A DNA stretch of 32,312 bases. It comes from Atlantibacter subterraneus. GTDB lineage: Bacteria > Pseudomonadota > Gammaproteobacteria > Enterobacterales > Enterobacteriaceae. Position numbers and translations under genes: made by a program. Positions within the stretch are counted from its first letter, which is position 1. Every line of letters begins with the position of its first letter. Positions 8,507 through 19,230 of this stretch are shown one piece after another. The notes under the pieces were generated by a model. That model searched no databases and was not told where the DNA came from. It saw only the letters and a program-made list of their open reading frames with translations. Where the stretch lies: NCBI RefSeq assembly GCF_007570865.1, contig NZ_VLPS01000013.1:1-32312 (forward strand), written 5' to 3'.

Positions 8507-8599
8507 CTTGTCGGAGTGCCCAGTGCGCAAGCACGGGCTGAGACCGTTAATTCGGGATCCGCGGAACCTGATCAGGTTAATACCTGCGAAGGGAACAAG
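8507..8599 (+). promoter_or_regulatory. TPP riboswitch (THI element) of the thiC operon
   Basis: The RNA has the conserved CTGAGA (8538-8543), the ACCTGATCAGGTT segment (8566-8578) and TACCTGCGAAGGGAAC (8581-8596), in the order of the thiC riboswitch of E. coli. The closing P1 stem is CTTGT (8507-8511) with ACAAG (8595-8599). Binding of thiamine pyrophosphate lowers thi expression. About 128 nt separate the aptamer from the thiC ATG. I see no clear terminator there, which fits translational or Rho-dependent control. Confidence 0.97.
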
Positions 8600-8715
8600 A
8601 GTAATTCAGCATAAACCTGCCCAGCTGCACCTGCTTTTCCGGGGTTGCCGCACCTCAAACGTACAGGTTCTGTTACTCCCTCCGTTGTTCTGACAAGCCC
8701 TTTCCTGCTGATTAA

Positions 8716-10625
<1,910 letters not shown>

Positions 10626-10626
<1 letters not shown>

Positions 10627-11267
10627 TGATTGAGCCACTGTTTCCCCCGGTGCCGAAACGGCTGGGCCTTTACCCGGTCGTTGACAGCGTCGAGTGGATC
10701 GCCCGCCTGCTCGACGCGGGCGTCCGCACCCTACAGCTGCGCATCAAGGATAAGCAGGACGATGAGGTCGAGGGCGACATTATTGACGCCATCGCTTCAG
10801 GCCGCCGCTATCAGGCGCGCCTGTTTATCAATGACTACTGGCGGCTGGCGATTAAGCACCAGGCCTACGGCATTCATCTGGGCCAGGAAGATCTGGAAAC
10901 CGCCGATCTGGATGCTATCCGCGCCGCCGGTTTGCGGCTTGGCGTGTCCACTCACGACGATATGGAAATCGATATCGCGCTGCGGGCGCAGCCTTCCTAT
11001 ATCGCGCTCGGCCACGTGTTCCCCACCCAAACCAAGCAGATGCCCTCTGCGCCGCAGGGTCTTGAGCAACTGGCCGCCCATGTGCAGCGGCTGGGGGATT
11101 ACCCAACGGTCGCCATCGGCGGTATCTCTCTTGAGCGCGCGCCGGCGGTGCTGGCCACGGGCGTCGGCAGCATTGCGGTGGTCAGTGCCATCACTCAGGC
11201 GCAGGACTGGAGAGCCGCTACGGCGCAGTTATTGACACTGGCGGGAGCAGGCGATGAACGATCGTGA
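10626..11267 (+). CDS. thiE: thiamine phosphate synthase
   Basis: ThiE couples HMP pyrophosphate to the thiazole phosphate to make thiamine phosphate. The 213-residue TIM-barrel has the expected LQLRIKD segment early on, the FINDYWRLA substrate region, the [17 protein letters not shown] phosphate-binding loop and the late VAIGGI strand. It overlaps thiC by one base at the start and thiF by 14 bases at the end, so translation is probably coupled. Confidence 0.98.
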
Positions 11268-12009
11268 TTTTATGCGCTACAGCCGACAGATCCTGCTGGA
11301 GGATATCGCCGTTGACGGGCAACAGCGCCTGAAAAACGCGCGGGCGCTGATTATCGGGCTCGGCGGGCTGGGCTCGCCTGCCGCACTGTATCTGGCGGGA
11401 GCGGGTGTCGGTACGCTGATACTGGCGGACGACGATGAGGTGCACATAAGCAATCTCCAGCGCCAGATCCTGTTTACCACCCAGGATATTGGCACCCGCA
11501 AAGCCGACGCCAGCCAGCGTCGCCTGCAACAGCTTAATCCAGATATCTTGATTGAGGCGCTGGCGCAGCGGCTGGCGGGCGATGCGCTGCACCGCGCCGT
11601 CGCCCGCGTCGATGTGGTGCTGGATTGCAGCGATAACATGACCACCCGCCAGGCGGTCAACGCCGCCTGCGTGGCGCTGGATAAGCCGCTGATCAGCGCC
11701 AGCGCCGTGGGTTTTGGCGGGCAGTTGATGGTACTGACGCCGCCCTGGCGGCACGGCTGCTACCGCTGTTTATGGCCGGACAACGCCGAGCCGGAACGCA
11801 ATTGCCGCACGGCGGGCGTACTCGGCCCGGTGGTCGGCGTAATGGGCACGCTACAGGCACTGGAAGCCATCAAACTGCTGAGCGGTATTCCCGGTTCGCA
11901 TCACCAGCTGCGGCTGTTTGACGGACGCCGCCACCAGTGGCGCTCGCTGAATCTGCAACCCGCGCCACATTGCCCGGTATGCGGAGGTCGCCATGCGGAT
12001 TGCGCTTAA
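11254..12009 (+). CDS. thiF: ThiS adenylyltransferase
   Basis: ThiF activates the C-terminus of ThiS as an acyl-adenylate, the entry to sulfur transfer for the thiazole ring; the fold is that of E1-like enzymes. The 251 residues equal the E. coli length. The nucleotide-binding GLGGLG lies at 35-40, the zinc ligands are C169, C172, C240 and C243, and the conserved C184 (in ERNCRTAG) is the residue known to form a link with ThiS. It overlaps thiE by 14 bases and thiS by 17. Confidence 0.98.
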   Translation: MNDRDFMRYSRQILLEDIAVDGQQRLKNARALIIGLGGLGSPAALYLAGAGVGTLILADDDEVHISNLQRQILFTTQDIGTRKADASQRRLQQLNPDILIEALAQRLAGDALHRAVARVDVVLDCSDNMTTRQAVNAACVALDKPLISASAVGFGGQLMVLTPPWRHGCYRCLWPDNAEPERNCRTAGVLGPVVGVMGTLQALEAIKLLSGIPGSHHQLRLFDGRRHQWRSLNLQPAPHCPVCGGRHADCA

Positions 12010-12193
12010 CGACCAGCAGACCGACTGCGCCGAGGCCATCACCCTGCACACGCTGCTGGAACAGCAAGGGTTGCTGACGCCGGGTATCGCCCTGGCGGTC
12101 AACGACGCCATCGTGCCGCGCGGTCAGTGGTCAGAACACGTTTTGCAGGACGGCGATAGCGTGCTGCTTTTTCAGGTTATTGCCGGAGGCTAA
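11993..12193 (+). CDS. thiS: sulfur carrier protein ThiS
   Basis: ThiS is a 66-residue ubiquitin-like protein ending in the required Gly-Gly (VIAGG). ThiF adenylates this end, it becomes a thiocarboxylate, and it donates sulfur to ThiG. The start lies 17 bases inside thiF, and one base separates its stop from the thiG ATG. Confidence 0.98.
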   Translation: MRIALNDQQTDCAEAITLHTLLEQQGLLTPGIALAVNDAIVPRGQWSEHVLQDGDSVLLFQVIAGG

Positions 12194-12194
12194 A

Positions 12195-12965
12195 ATGTTA
12201 CGCATTGCTGATAAAACCTTTGATTCCCATCTGTTTACCGGAACCGGGAAATTCGCCTCGCCGCAGTTAATGGCCGACGCCCTGCGCGCCAGCGGCAGTC
12301 AGCTGGTCACCATGGCGATGAAGCGCGTGGATTTGCGCCATCATCAGGACGCCATCCTTGCTCCCCTTCAGGCGCTGGGCGTAACGCTGTTGCCTAATAC
12401 CTCCGGCGCGAAAACCGCCCAGGAAGCGGTATTCGCCGCGCAGCTGGCACGAGAAGCGTTAGGAACCCACTGGGTAAAACTGGAAATCCACCCTGACGCG
12501 CGCTATCTGCTGCCCGACCCTGTCGAAACGCTGCTGGCCGCCGAACAGCTGGTGAAAGCGGGCTTTGTGGTGCTGCCTTACTGCGGTGCCGATCCGGTGC
12601 TGTGCAAGCGGCTGGAGGACGTGGGCTGTGCGGCGGTGATGCCGCTTGGTGCGCCGATTGGCTCTAACCAGGGGCTGCAAACCCGCGCGCTGCTCAACAT
12701 CATTATCGAACAGGCCACGGTGCCGGTGGTGGTGGATGCCGGTATCGGCGCGCCGAGCCACGCCTGCGAAGCGCTGGAAATGGGCGCATCGGCAGTACTG
12801 GTGAACACCGCCATTGCCGTGGCCGACGATCCGGTGGCGATGGCGCAGGCGTTTCGTCTGGCGGTGGAGGCCGGCGTTACCGCGCGTGAGGCCGGTTTAG
12901 GTGCGCGGCAGTGGCGCGCTGAAGCCTCCAGCCCGTTAACCCAGTTTCTGGGGGAGGCGCAATGA
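12195..12965 (+). CDS. thiG: thiazole synthase
   Basis: ThiG forms the thiazole phosphate from deoxyxylulose 5-phosphate, ThiS-thiocarboxylate and dehydroglycine. The 256 residues equal the E. coli length when the ATG at 12195 is used; the GGAGG ribosome-binding site encoding the ThiS tail supports it. The Schiff-base lysine is K95 in VKLEIHPD, and GAPIGSNQG provides the phosphate-binding loop. It overlaps thiH by four bases (ATGA). Confidence 0.98.
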   Translation: MLRIADKTFDSHLFTGTGKFASPQLMADALRASGSQLVTMAMKRVDLRHHQDAILAPLQALGVTLLPNTSGAKTAQEAVFAAQLAREALGTHWVKLEIHPDARYLLPDPVETLLAAEQLVKAGFVVLPYCGADPVLCKRLEDVGCAAVMPLGAPIGSNQGLQTRALLNIIIEQATVPVVVDAGIGAPSHACEALEMGASAVLVNTAIAVADDPVAMAQAFRLAVEAGVTAREAGLGARQWRAEASSPLTQFLGEAQ

Positions 12966-14089
12966 AAACCTTCACCGACCGCTGGCGCGAGCTGGACTGG
13001 GACGACATCCGGCTGCGTATCAACGGTAAAACGCCTGAGGATGTCGAACGCGCATTGCGCTGCCCTCGCCCGGGACGCGAGGAGATGATGGCTTTGCTCT
13101 CCCCCGCCGCCGACGCGTACCTCGAACCGCTGGCCCGGCAGGCGCAGCGTCTGACCCGCCAGCGCTTCGGCCACACCGTCAGCTTTTATGTGCCGCTGTA
13201 TCTGTCCAACCTGTGTGCCAACGACTGCACCTACTGCGGGTTTTCCATGAGCAACCGCATTAAACGCAAGACGCTGGACGCCGATGAGATTGCGCGTGAA
13301 TGCGCGGCCATCAAGGCGTTAGGGTTCGATCATCTCTTGCTGGTGACCGGCGAGCATCAGGGCAAAGTCGGCATGGACTATTTCCGGGCGCATTTCCCGG
13401 CAATCCGCCAGCAGTTCGCCTCGCTGCAAATGGAAGTACAGCCGCTGGCGGAGCAGGAGTACGCCGAGCTGAAAACCCTCGGACTGGATGGCGTGATGGT
13501 GTATCAGGAAACCTATCACGAGGCGGTTTATGCGCGGCACCATTTGCGCGGCAACAAGCAGGATTTTTTCTGGCGGCTGGAGACGCCGGATCGCCTTGGA
13601 CGCGCCGGGATCGACCGGATCGGACTGGGCGCGCTGATTGGGCTATCTGACAGCTGGCGCGTGGATTGTTATATGGTGGCGGAGCATCTGCTGTGGCTGC
13701 AACAGCACTACTGGAAAAGCCGTTACTCGATTTCGTTTCCGCGCCTGCGCCCTTGTACCGGCGGCGTGGAACCCGTGTCGATTATGGATGAACGCCAGCT
13801 GGTGCAGACCATTTGCGCATTCCGCCTGCTGGCCCCGGAGGTGGAACTGTCGCTATCGACCCGCGAATCCCCGGCGTTTCGCGATAATGTCATCCCGCTG
13901 GCGATCACCAGCGTCAGTGCGTTTTCGAAAACCCAGCCCGGCGGATATGCCGACGACCATCCTGAGCTGGAGCAGTTCGCGCCGCACGACGCGCGCAGAC
14001 CGGAAGAGGTCGCTGCCGCGCTGAGCCGATCGGGCATTCAGCCGGTATGGAAAGACTGGGACAGCTTTTTGGGAAGAAACGGCCATTAA
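12962..14089 (+). CDS. thiH: 2-iminoacetate synthase (tyrosine lyase)
   Basis: ThiH is a radical SAM enzyme that splits tyrosine into p-cresol and dehydroglycine, supplying ThiG; this is the anaerobic-type enzyme replacing ThiO. The 375 residues are close to the E. coli length (377). The cluster-binding C-x3-C-x2-C is C85, C89 and C92 ([13 protein letters not shown]). It is the last thi gene; its 3' end faces the accessory SIS-domain gene 32 bases away. Confidence 0.98.
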   Translation: MKTFTDRWRELDWDDIRLRINGKTPEDVERALRCPRPGREEMMALLSPAADAYLEPLARQAQRLTRQRFGHTVSFYVPLYLSNLCANDCTYCGFSMSNRIKRKTLDADEIARECAAIKALGFDHLLLVTGEHQGKVGMDYFRAHFPAIRQQFASLQMEVQPLAEQEYAELKTLGLDGVMVYQETYHEAVYARHHLRGNKQDFFWRLETPDRLGRAGIDRIGLGALIGLSDSWRVDCYMVAEHLLWLQQHYWKSRYSISFPRLRPCTGGVEPVSIMDERQLVQTICAFRLLAPEVELSLSTRESPAFRDNVIPLAITSVSAFSKTQPGGYADDHPELEQFAPHDARRPEEVAAALSRSGIQPVWKDWDSFLGRNGH

Positions 14090-14094
14090 CGATT

Positions 14095-14115
14095 CGGGGC
14101 GGCAAAACCGCCCCG
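14095..14115. other. G/C-rich hairpin between thiH and the SIS gene
   Basis: CGGGGCGG (14095-14102) pairs with CCGCCCCG (14108-14115) around a five-base loop. It fills the gap between the convergent thiH and SIS genes. Neither strand has a proper U-tract after the stem, so termination would be weak or need Rho; it may instead block 3' exonucleases. Confidence 0.6.
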
Positions 14116-14121
14116 TCATTA

Positions 14122-15267
14122 TCAATACACGGTGACGTTTGCCACTTTGGCGACTTTACCGTCGCGCGAAGGCATATCCGGCGTGACGCCAAGCTCAATC
14201 GCGCAATACAGCCCGGCCAGTTGGGCAAACAGCACATACAGCATGGCAGCCCACGCTTCATGGAAATCAGCCAGTTCCGGGCAGGCAAAATGGAAGTAGC
14301 GATCGGCGACCTGAGCGTGGTCCGGCAGCGCATCATGGCCAATAGCAACAATCTGCGCCAGCGGGCTTCTTTCACGCCTTAATTCCACCAGCATATCTTT
14401 GTCATAACGGTGAATATCAGGGTTCGCGGCCATGTACCCCACCACCGTCGCGTCGCGGTTGATGATTAATTTAGGGCCATGACGAAACTCCAGCATGGAA
14501 TGCCAGGCCGTCATCACCTGTCCGTTGCCCATTTCCAGCAGTTTCAGGCTGGATTCGCAGGCAATCGCTTTTAACGATAATGCGCCCAACGCGACCACGT
14601 TATTACGCCGTCCCGCCGCCCACTGTTCAATTCCCGCCGCCTCGTGTTCAAAGAAGTAACTCGCGCCGCGTTGCAACAGCGGTAATATCTTCTCCGCCTG
14701 GTGCCATTGTTCCGGCACCAGCAGCAGCATCGTATACCACATCGGTATCGTGAATTCAGAGGTTGCGGCGAAGCTTCCGTTGGACGTGTCGTCCGGTGCA
14801 GGGATAAACATTCTGGTGGGGGAGTGATTAGCCAGCTTCGCCAGCCTGCTGGATGGGTTATTAGTGATAGCGATATAAGGCGTTTGCGGCGCGGCGGATA
14901 ATATTTGCTCCGTGACGTTTACTGTTTCCGGGGTATTTCCGGAACTGCTCACCGATACCAGCACAATATCGGAAGGTATGGGGTGCGGTTGTAGAATTAA
15001 ATCCGTGGCGGGAACGATCTCGACGGGCCGGGAAACAACGCTTCGCAACCAGTTAGCCGCCGCCTGTGCCGCGAGCAGCGACGAGCCCGCGCCGGTAATC
15101 AGTATCCTGTTACCCGGTGGGCAGGCTTGCCAGAATGCGGCGATTGCCTCCTGCCGCTGTTTAACCTGCTCCAGCCCTTCTTGCCACAGACGAGGTTGAT
15201 TAAGAATAGCGCTAACCGTCAGATGAGCGCCTTTTTGCTGCCAGTATGCTTCATTATGATTTAACAT
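14122..15267 (-). CDS. AgaS-like two-SIS-domain sugar-phosphate isomerase/deaminase
   Basis: The 381-residue protein has two SIS (sugar isomerase) domains, about 50-195 and 215-355. Visible motifs are GAGSS (59-63), SSSGNT (107-112), ESSLKLLE (238-245), FRHGPK (261-266), and a C-terminal VTPDMPSRDG like the end of AgaS. AgaS proteins deaminate or isomerise galactosamine- or tagatose-type 6-phosphates, so an amino-sugar or ketose/aldose phosphate substrate is likely. Fructosamine-phosphate deglycases (FrlB type) share the fold and remain possible. The ATG at 15267 is chosen because the domain starts there; upstream codons lie in the divergent regulator gene. It diverges from the GntR regulator across 87 bp. 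Confidence 0.85.
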   Translation of the reverse strand: MLNHNEAYWQQKGAHLTVSAILNQPRLWQEGLEQVKQRQEAIAAFWQACPPGNRILITGAGSSLLAAQAAANWLRSVVSRPVEIVPATDLILQPHPIPSDIVLVSVSSSGNTPETVNVTEQILSAAPQTPYIAITNNPSSRLAKLANHSPTRMFIPAPDDTSNGSFAATSEFTIPMWYTMLLLVPEQWHQAEKILPLLQRGASYFFEHEAAGIEQWAAGRRNNVVALGALSLKAIACESSLKLLEMGNGQVMTAWHSMLEFRHGPKLIINRDATVVGYMAANPDIHRYDKDMLVELRRERSPLAQIVAIGHDALPDHAQVADRYFHFACPELADFHEAWAAMLYVLFAQLAGLYCAIELGVTPDMPSRDGKVAKVANVTVY

Positions 15268-15354
15268 GATTATTTTCCATCCATTACTGAATTTGCGCCG
15301 TGCCGGAACGGGAGCATTGCCTGCCGACAGTTGCGTGATCCTTACGGGAAAGCC

Positions 15355-16098
15355 ATGAAACCGTTGTATGTCCTTATCCGCGATACCCTGAAACGTGACA
15401 TCCACAGCCAGAAGTATCAGGTAGGATCTCTTATCCCTTCTGAACGTGAGCTGGCTGAGAAATACCAGGTCACACGCGCCACCGTGCAAAAAGCCATCGC
15501 GCAACTGGAGCAGGAAGGGCTGGTAAAAAAGATTGTCGGTAAAGGGACCTATGTGAACCGTGCGGTTTCGCAGCCAACCTACTTACTTAATCCCGGCGGT
15601 GAGGGCAGCTCGCTTGGCGTCACTCATGAACTTCGCGGCAAAGTCACTATTACCAGCCGTCTTATCTATCATGTCCATCAACCGGCAGGAGAATTGCTGA
15701 ATAGCCAGTTCGGCGTGCCGGAAAATGAACCTGTACACGCTATTCGCCGGGTTCGGCTGTTTGATAACGTTCCGGTTATGATTGAAGACAGCTATATACC
15801 GCTGGCGATCGTTAGCGATATTGATGATGAAATCCTTCAGAATCATTCCCTGTATGCCTTTATCGAACAAAACTGCGGCCAGAAAATTGGCGGTTCCGAT
15901 GCGCTGGTCAGCGCCAGTTTGTTTGATAAGGAAATGGCCGCGCTGCTGGAAATCACGGCCAACTCACCGATGCTGCATATTAAAGAAAGTACCTGGCTTG
16001 AGGACGGTACGGTATTTAACTATTCGTGGAGTTATAACCGTGGAGACCTGTTCCGCATGCGCAGCCGAAAGTCATTATTCCCGAAAAAACTGGGGTAA
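15355..16098 (+). CDS. GntR-family (HutC/UTRA-type) transcriptional regulator
   Basis: This 247-residue protein has an N-terminal winged helix-turn-helix (about 5-70, with SERELAEKYQVTRATVQKAI and the wing GKGTYV) and a C-terminal UTRA ligand-binding domain (about 95-240). UTRA regulators usually sense a phosphorylated sugar or related metabolite and release DNA. The ATG at 15355 is preferred over a TTG at 15331. It is surrounded by SIS, GH4 and PTS genes and is their probable repressor, likely acting on the palindrome at 18757-18774. Its last 24 bases overlap the 3' end of the convergent GH4 gene. Confidence 0.92.
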   Translation: MKPLYVLIRDTLKRDIHSQKYQVGSLIPSERELAEKYQVTRATVQKAIAQLEQEGLVKKIVGKGTYVNRAVSQPTYLLNPGGEGSSLGVTHELRGKVTITSRLIYHVHQPAGELLNSQFGVPENEPVHAIRRVRLFDNVPVMIEDSYIPLAIVSDIDDEILQNHSLYAFIEQNCGQKIGGSDALVSASLFDKEMAALLEITANSPMLHIKESTWLEDGTVFNYSWSYNRGDLFRMRSRKSLFPKKLG

Positions 16099-17388
16099 AT
16101 ACTCACGATGTGCTTCCAGCAATTCATCCAGTACCCCTTTGGCAACCTTGCCTGATGGCACCAGCGGATTCAGCGTTAACGCCTGCAACGCTGCCCCGTA
16201 ATCCCCGGTCACTGCGGCTTCCACTGCCATTTCTTCCCAGGATTTCATTAATGACACCAGTCCGCACACCGTCGCGGGTAGCGGATCGTTATTCAAGGGG
16301 ATCGCCCCGTAGCGGCCAATCACACAGGTCGTTTCGATTGCCACATCATCAGGTAAAGAGCGGATAGCACCGTTATTGCGGATATTTACCGTCATCAACA
16401 AATTCTTGTCGTTGTGAATAGCGCTAATTAATTCACAAGCCGCCTCGGAATAATAAGCGCCGCCGCGCTGCTCCAGCTGTTTGGGTTTTTCATGGAGCGA
16501 CGGATTTTTATAGAGCTCAAATAATTCATGCTCAACTTTTTGAACGACTTCACCCCGCGTACCGTGTTCGGCGAACTCCTTCAGTTGAGTTTCCAGCACA
16601 TCGCTGGTGGCATAGTAATATTGATGGTAAGGGCATGGGATCACACCCAGATGCTGAATTTGCGCCTGTAACCACGGAATGTCAGGGATATTTTTCGGTT
16701 TGTGCGCACTATCATATCGAAGATTTTTAAGTACCTGCGGCATGACATCTTTTCCGTCCATATAGACATGGGTGCCGTAGAGGAAATGATTCAGTCCGGT
16801 GAGATGCAGTAAAAAGCGTGACTTATCAACCCCAAGGATCTCCGCCACCATGCGCTGCATCGACTGGGATAAATTACACAGGCCGATGCACTTTATTTTA
16901 CTGTGCTTGAGCACCGCTTCAGTAACAATGCCGCTGGGATTAGTGAAGTTAATTAACCAGGCGTCCGGACAGAGCTCCTCCATGTCGCGACAGATATCCA
17001 GAATCACCGGGATAGTACGCAAAGCTTTAGCAAACCCGCCGGCCCCGTTAGTTTCCTGACCAATTAAGCCATGAGAAAGCGGGATGCGTTCATCTTTGAT
17101 ACGCGCATCCAGTTGGCCAACCCGCAGTTGGGTAGTAACAAAATCAGCGTTTTCTAGCGCCTCGCGGCGGTTCAGCGTTAAATAGATCTGGCAATCAATA
17201 CCCGCCGCTTCAACCATGCGTTTCGCCAGGTTGCCAACAACTTCAAGTTTCTCCCGCCCGGCTTCCACATCTACCAGCCAAATTTCTTTGATCGGCATTT
17301 CGCTGTAACGCTGGATAAACCCTTCGATAATCTCCGGCGTATAAGAGCTCCCGCCACCAATAGTGACAATCTTTAATTTCTTACTCAT
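16075..17388 (-). CDS. GH4 family 6-phospho-glycosidase (6-phospho-beta-glucosidase type)
   Basis: Glycoside hydrolase family 4 enzymes split phosphorylated disaccharides by an NAD- and Mn-dependent redox mechanism. The 437-residue protein starts with the Rossmann motif [10 protein letters not shown] (9-18), has NFTNPSG (147-153), the metal ligands C171 (GLCN) and H201 (GLNH), and a tyrosine-rich PCPYHQYYY segment near 251-259 that probably holds the catalytic tyrosine. Closest types are LicH, CelF/ChbF and BglT-like 6-phospho-beta-glucosidases; exact sugar specificity cannot be read from sequence. AAGGATCTGGAT precedes the ATG, 14 bases after the PTS IIC stop, so both are on one message. Confidence 0.93.
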   Translation of the reverse strand: MSKKLKIVTIGGGSSYTPEIIEGFIQRYSEMPIKEIWLVDVEAGREKLEVVGNLAKRMVEAAGIDCQIYLTLNRREALENADFVTTQLRVGQLDARIKDERIPLSHGLIGQETNGAGGFAKALRTIPVILDICRDMEELCPDAWLINFTNPSGIVTEAVLKHSKIKCIGLCNLSQSMQRMVAEILGVDKSRFLLHLTGLNHFLYGTHVYMDGKDVMPQVLKNLRYDSAHKPKNIPDIPWLQAQIQHLGVIPCPYHQYYYATSDVLETQLKEFAEHGTRGEVVQKVEHELFELYKNPSLHEKPKQLEQRGGAYYSEAACELISAIHNDKNLLMTVNIRNNGAIRSLPDDVAIETTCVIGRYGAIPLNNDPLPATVCGLVSLMKSWEEMAVEAAVTGDYGAALQALTLNPLVPSGKVAKGVLDELLEAHREYLPQFFRE

Positions 17389-17402
17389 ATCCAGATCCTT
17401 TT

Positions 17403-18728
17403 TTATTCGGTAGCGAGGGGTTGAACGGCAGTTAAGGGGTCATCTACCGCATTTTCTTCGCGCAAATACTGCTTATCTAACGCCATGACAAAGGGATAAT
17501 AAATCGTCATGGCGACAGCCAAATTAATTGCCTGAAAAAGCATGCCTTTCCAGCCACATATCAGAAACCCACTGATAAAAATGGGTGTTGTCCAGGGTAT
17601 TTCCAGGCCAGACGTTAATGGCAACAGACCGAAGCTCATCGCGCTATAGGTAATGACGCACAACACAACCGGAACAATAATAAAAGGAATAAATAAAACA
17701 GGGTTTAACGCAATGGGGACGCCAAAGATAATCGGCTCATTAATATTAAATATGGCAGCCGGAGACGCCAGTTTAGCTATTTCGCGCATCCTTTTACTTT
17801 TTGCTCTGAAAAGCATGACCAGCAACATTGCCAGAGTAAAACCCGTACCGCCACAGATAAGAAACACATCGCGGAATTGTTGCGTGATGATATTAACGGG
17901 CGGTAAGCCTTGCTTCATTGCCTGCATATTTTCCAGCGTTAATGAACGCCAGATTGGCCCCATAATGGCTGTAACAATAGAGTCGCCATGCAGACCAAAA
18001 AACCAGAAGAAACTCACAAAGAACTCAGCGACCATTTGTGATGGCAGCGTATTACCCAGTTCCATCATTGGCGCTTGCAGTACTTTGAATATCATCTCCT
18101 GAGCGGTGCCAAAAGGCGTAATCTCAAAGACTAAACGCGCCAGCCAAAACAACACCACAATCATGAATGAAGGGATCAGCGAACTAAAGCTGTTGGCGAC
18201 GGCTGGCGGAACGCTGGAAGGCATTTGGATCGTTAAACGTGGATGATTGAACAGCCGATATAAACGCACCGCGATTATCGTTACGATCAGTGATAAGAAT
18301 AAGCCCTGGGCACCCAGCGCCGAAACAGGAATAACATCGCTTACCACGCCATTTTCAACGGGCGCTCTGAACGGCGTAACAATTAAAAAACTCACCAACG
18401 AGATTAACGCACATGAGATTTCATTAAGCTGCCACCTTTTCGCTAAGCTAACGCTGGTACTTACCACGACTAACAGCGCCATGATGGAATACGTTGCGTC
18501 GAGCACATAATTTAAACGGCCAATGAATTTTTCGCCAAAGCAGCGAATAATAAACTCGTTGTAGCCAGGAATAGGTAAGTTAGCAATAAGTAAGAAAAAA
18601 GAACCGATAATCAAAAAGGGCATGATACGAATAAAGCCATCTTTGATGGCAGAGAGATAGTCATTCCCTTCAATTTTCATTGCCAACGGCAGTATTTTTC
18701 TTTCCATCAGTTCAGTGAAATTATTCAT
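17403..18728 (-). CDS. PTS sugar permease IIC, Lac/cellobiose type
   Basis: This 441-residue membrane protein is the channel subunit of a phosphotransferase system and moves the sugar while it is phosphorylated by IIB. It has about ten hydrophobic segments. Two family hallmarks are intact: H247 in WFFGLHGDS and E331 in NINEPIIFGVPIALNP, which in chitobiose/cellobiose IIC proteins contact the sugar. AGGGA lies six bases before the ATG. The matching IIB and IIA genes are not downstream but on the opposite strand, across a 194-bp intergenic region. The sequence looks A/T-richer than the thi genes next door. Confidence 0.95.
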   Translation of the reverse strand: MNNFTELMERKILPLAMKIEGNDYLSAIKDGFIRIMPFLIIGSFFLLIANLPIPGYNEFIIRCFGEKFIGRLNYVLDATYSIMALLVVVSTSVSLAKRWQLNEISCALISLVSFLIVTPFRAPVENGVVSDVIPVSALGAQGLFLSLIVTIIAVRLYRLFNHPRLTIQMPSSVPPAVANSFSSLIPSFMIVVLFWLARLVFEITPFGTAQEMIFKVLQAPMMELGNTLPSQMVAEFFVSFFWFFGLHGDSIVTAIMGPIWRSLTLENMQAMKQGLPPVNIITQQFRDVFLICGGTGFTLAMLLVMLFRAKSKRMREIAKLASPAAIFNINEPIIFGVPIALNPVLFIPFIIVPVVLCVITYSAMSFGLLPLTSGLEIPWTTPIFISGFLICGWKGMLFQAINLAVAMTIYYPFVMALDKQYLREENAVDDPLTAVQPLATE

Positions 18729-18756
18729 AGATATCCCTGATCGATTATTTATCGTT

Positions 18757-18774
18757 AAGTGGTATATACCACTT
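18757..18774. promoter_or_regulatory. perfect 18-bp palindrome, probable GntR/UTRA operator
   Basis: AAGTGGTATATACCACTT is a perfect inverted repeat. It contains the GT...TATA...AC pattern typical of operators of GntR proteins of the HutC type. It lies 29 bases upstream of the IIC start and 149 bases upstream of the chosen IIB start, inside the divergent promoter region, so one bound dimer could repress both transcripts. Assignment to the regulator at 15355-16098 is inferred from proximity and pattern. Confidence 0.8.
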
Positions 18775-18922
18775 CATTTGAGACTAAGCCTGTGTTTATG
18801 CACTGTCAATCCTGCATTTCTGTTTTGTGATAACTCACGCATATTCGAATTATTCAGGTTGTTGCCGACAAGCGGCAGGGATAATTATCATGTTAATAAT
18901 CAGGAAACAGTGGATACGACTT

Positions 18923-19228
18923 ATGAAGAATATCGTTTTGTGCTGTGCTGCCGGGATGTCCACCAGCATGTTAGTGCAACGCATGCAGGATGCAGCGCAG
19001 AAAAAAGGCATTGAAGTGTCGATTAAAGCGGTACCCGTCGCCGAGTTTAAAGAGAATCTCGACAGTGCAGATATCATTTTACTCGGCCCGCAGGTGAAAT
19101 ATGAACAGGCAAAACTCCAGGCGCTTGCCGATCCACAAGGTAAAAAAGTCGCGGTCATCGATATGATGGATTACGGCATGATGAAGGGCGACGCGGTGCT
19201 GGAGAAAGCACTGAAGCTGATGGAGTAG
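18923..19228 (+). CDS. PTS IIB component, Lac/cellobiose type
   Basis: This 101-residue cytoplasmic protein carries the phospho-cysteine of the permease. The active site is C8 in the P-loop-like CAAGMSTSML, as in cellobiose/chitobiose IIB proteins; it accepts phosphate from IIA and passes it to the sugar in IIC. The start is debatable: an in-frame ATG at 18890 has a better-placed AGGGA (8-base spacing) and would add 11 residues (MLIIRKQWIRL), while family proteins begin close to the first beta-strand as with 18923. Two bases separate it from the IIA gene. Confidence 0.93.
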   Translation: MKNIVLCCAAGMSTSMLVQRMQDAAQKKGIEVSIKAVPVAEFKENLDSADIILLGPQVKYEQAKLQALADPQGKKVAVIDMMDYGMMKGDAVLEKALKLME

Positions 19229-19230
19229 AC

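Noticed and set aside
14095-14115. Strong intrinsic terminator after thiH
   Set aside because: The stem is good but no U-tract follows on either strand, so it is listed only as a hairpin.
18826-18839. CRP-like sequence TGTGATAACTCACG in the PTS intergenic region
   Set aside because: The two half-sites are separated by four bases, while the CRP site needs six. It may be a chance match.
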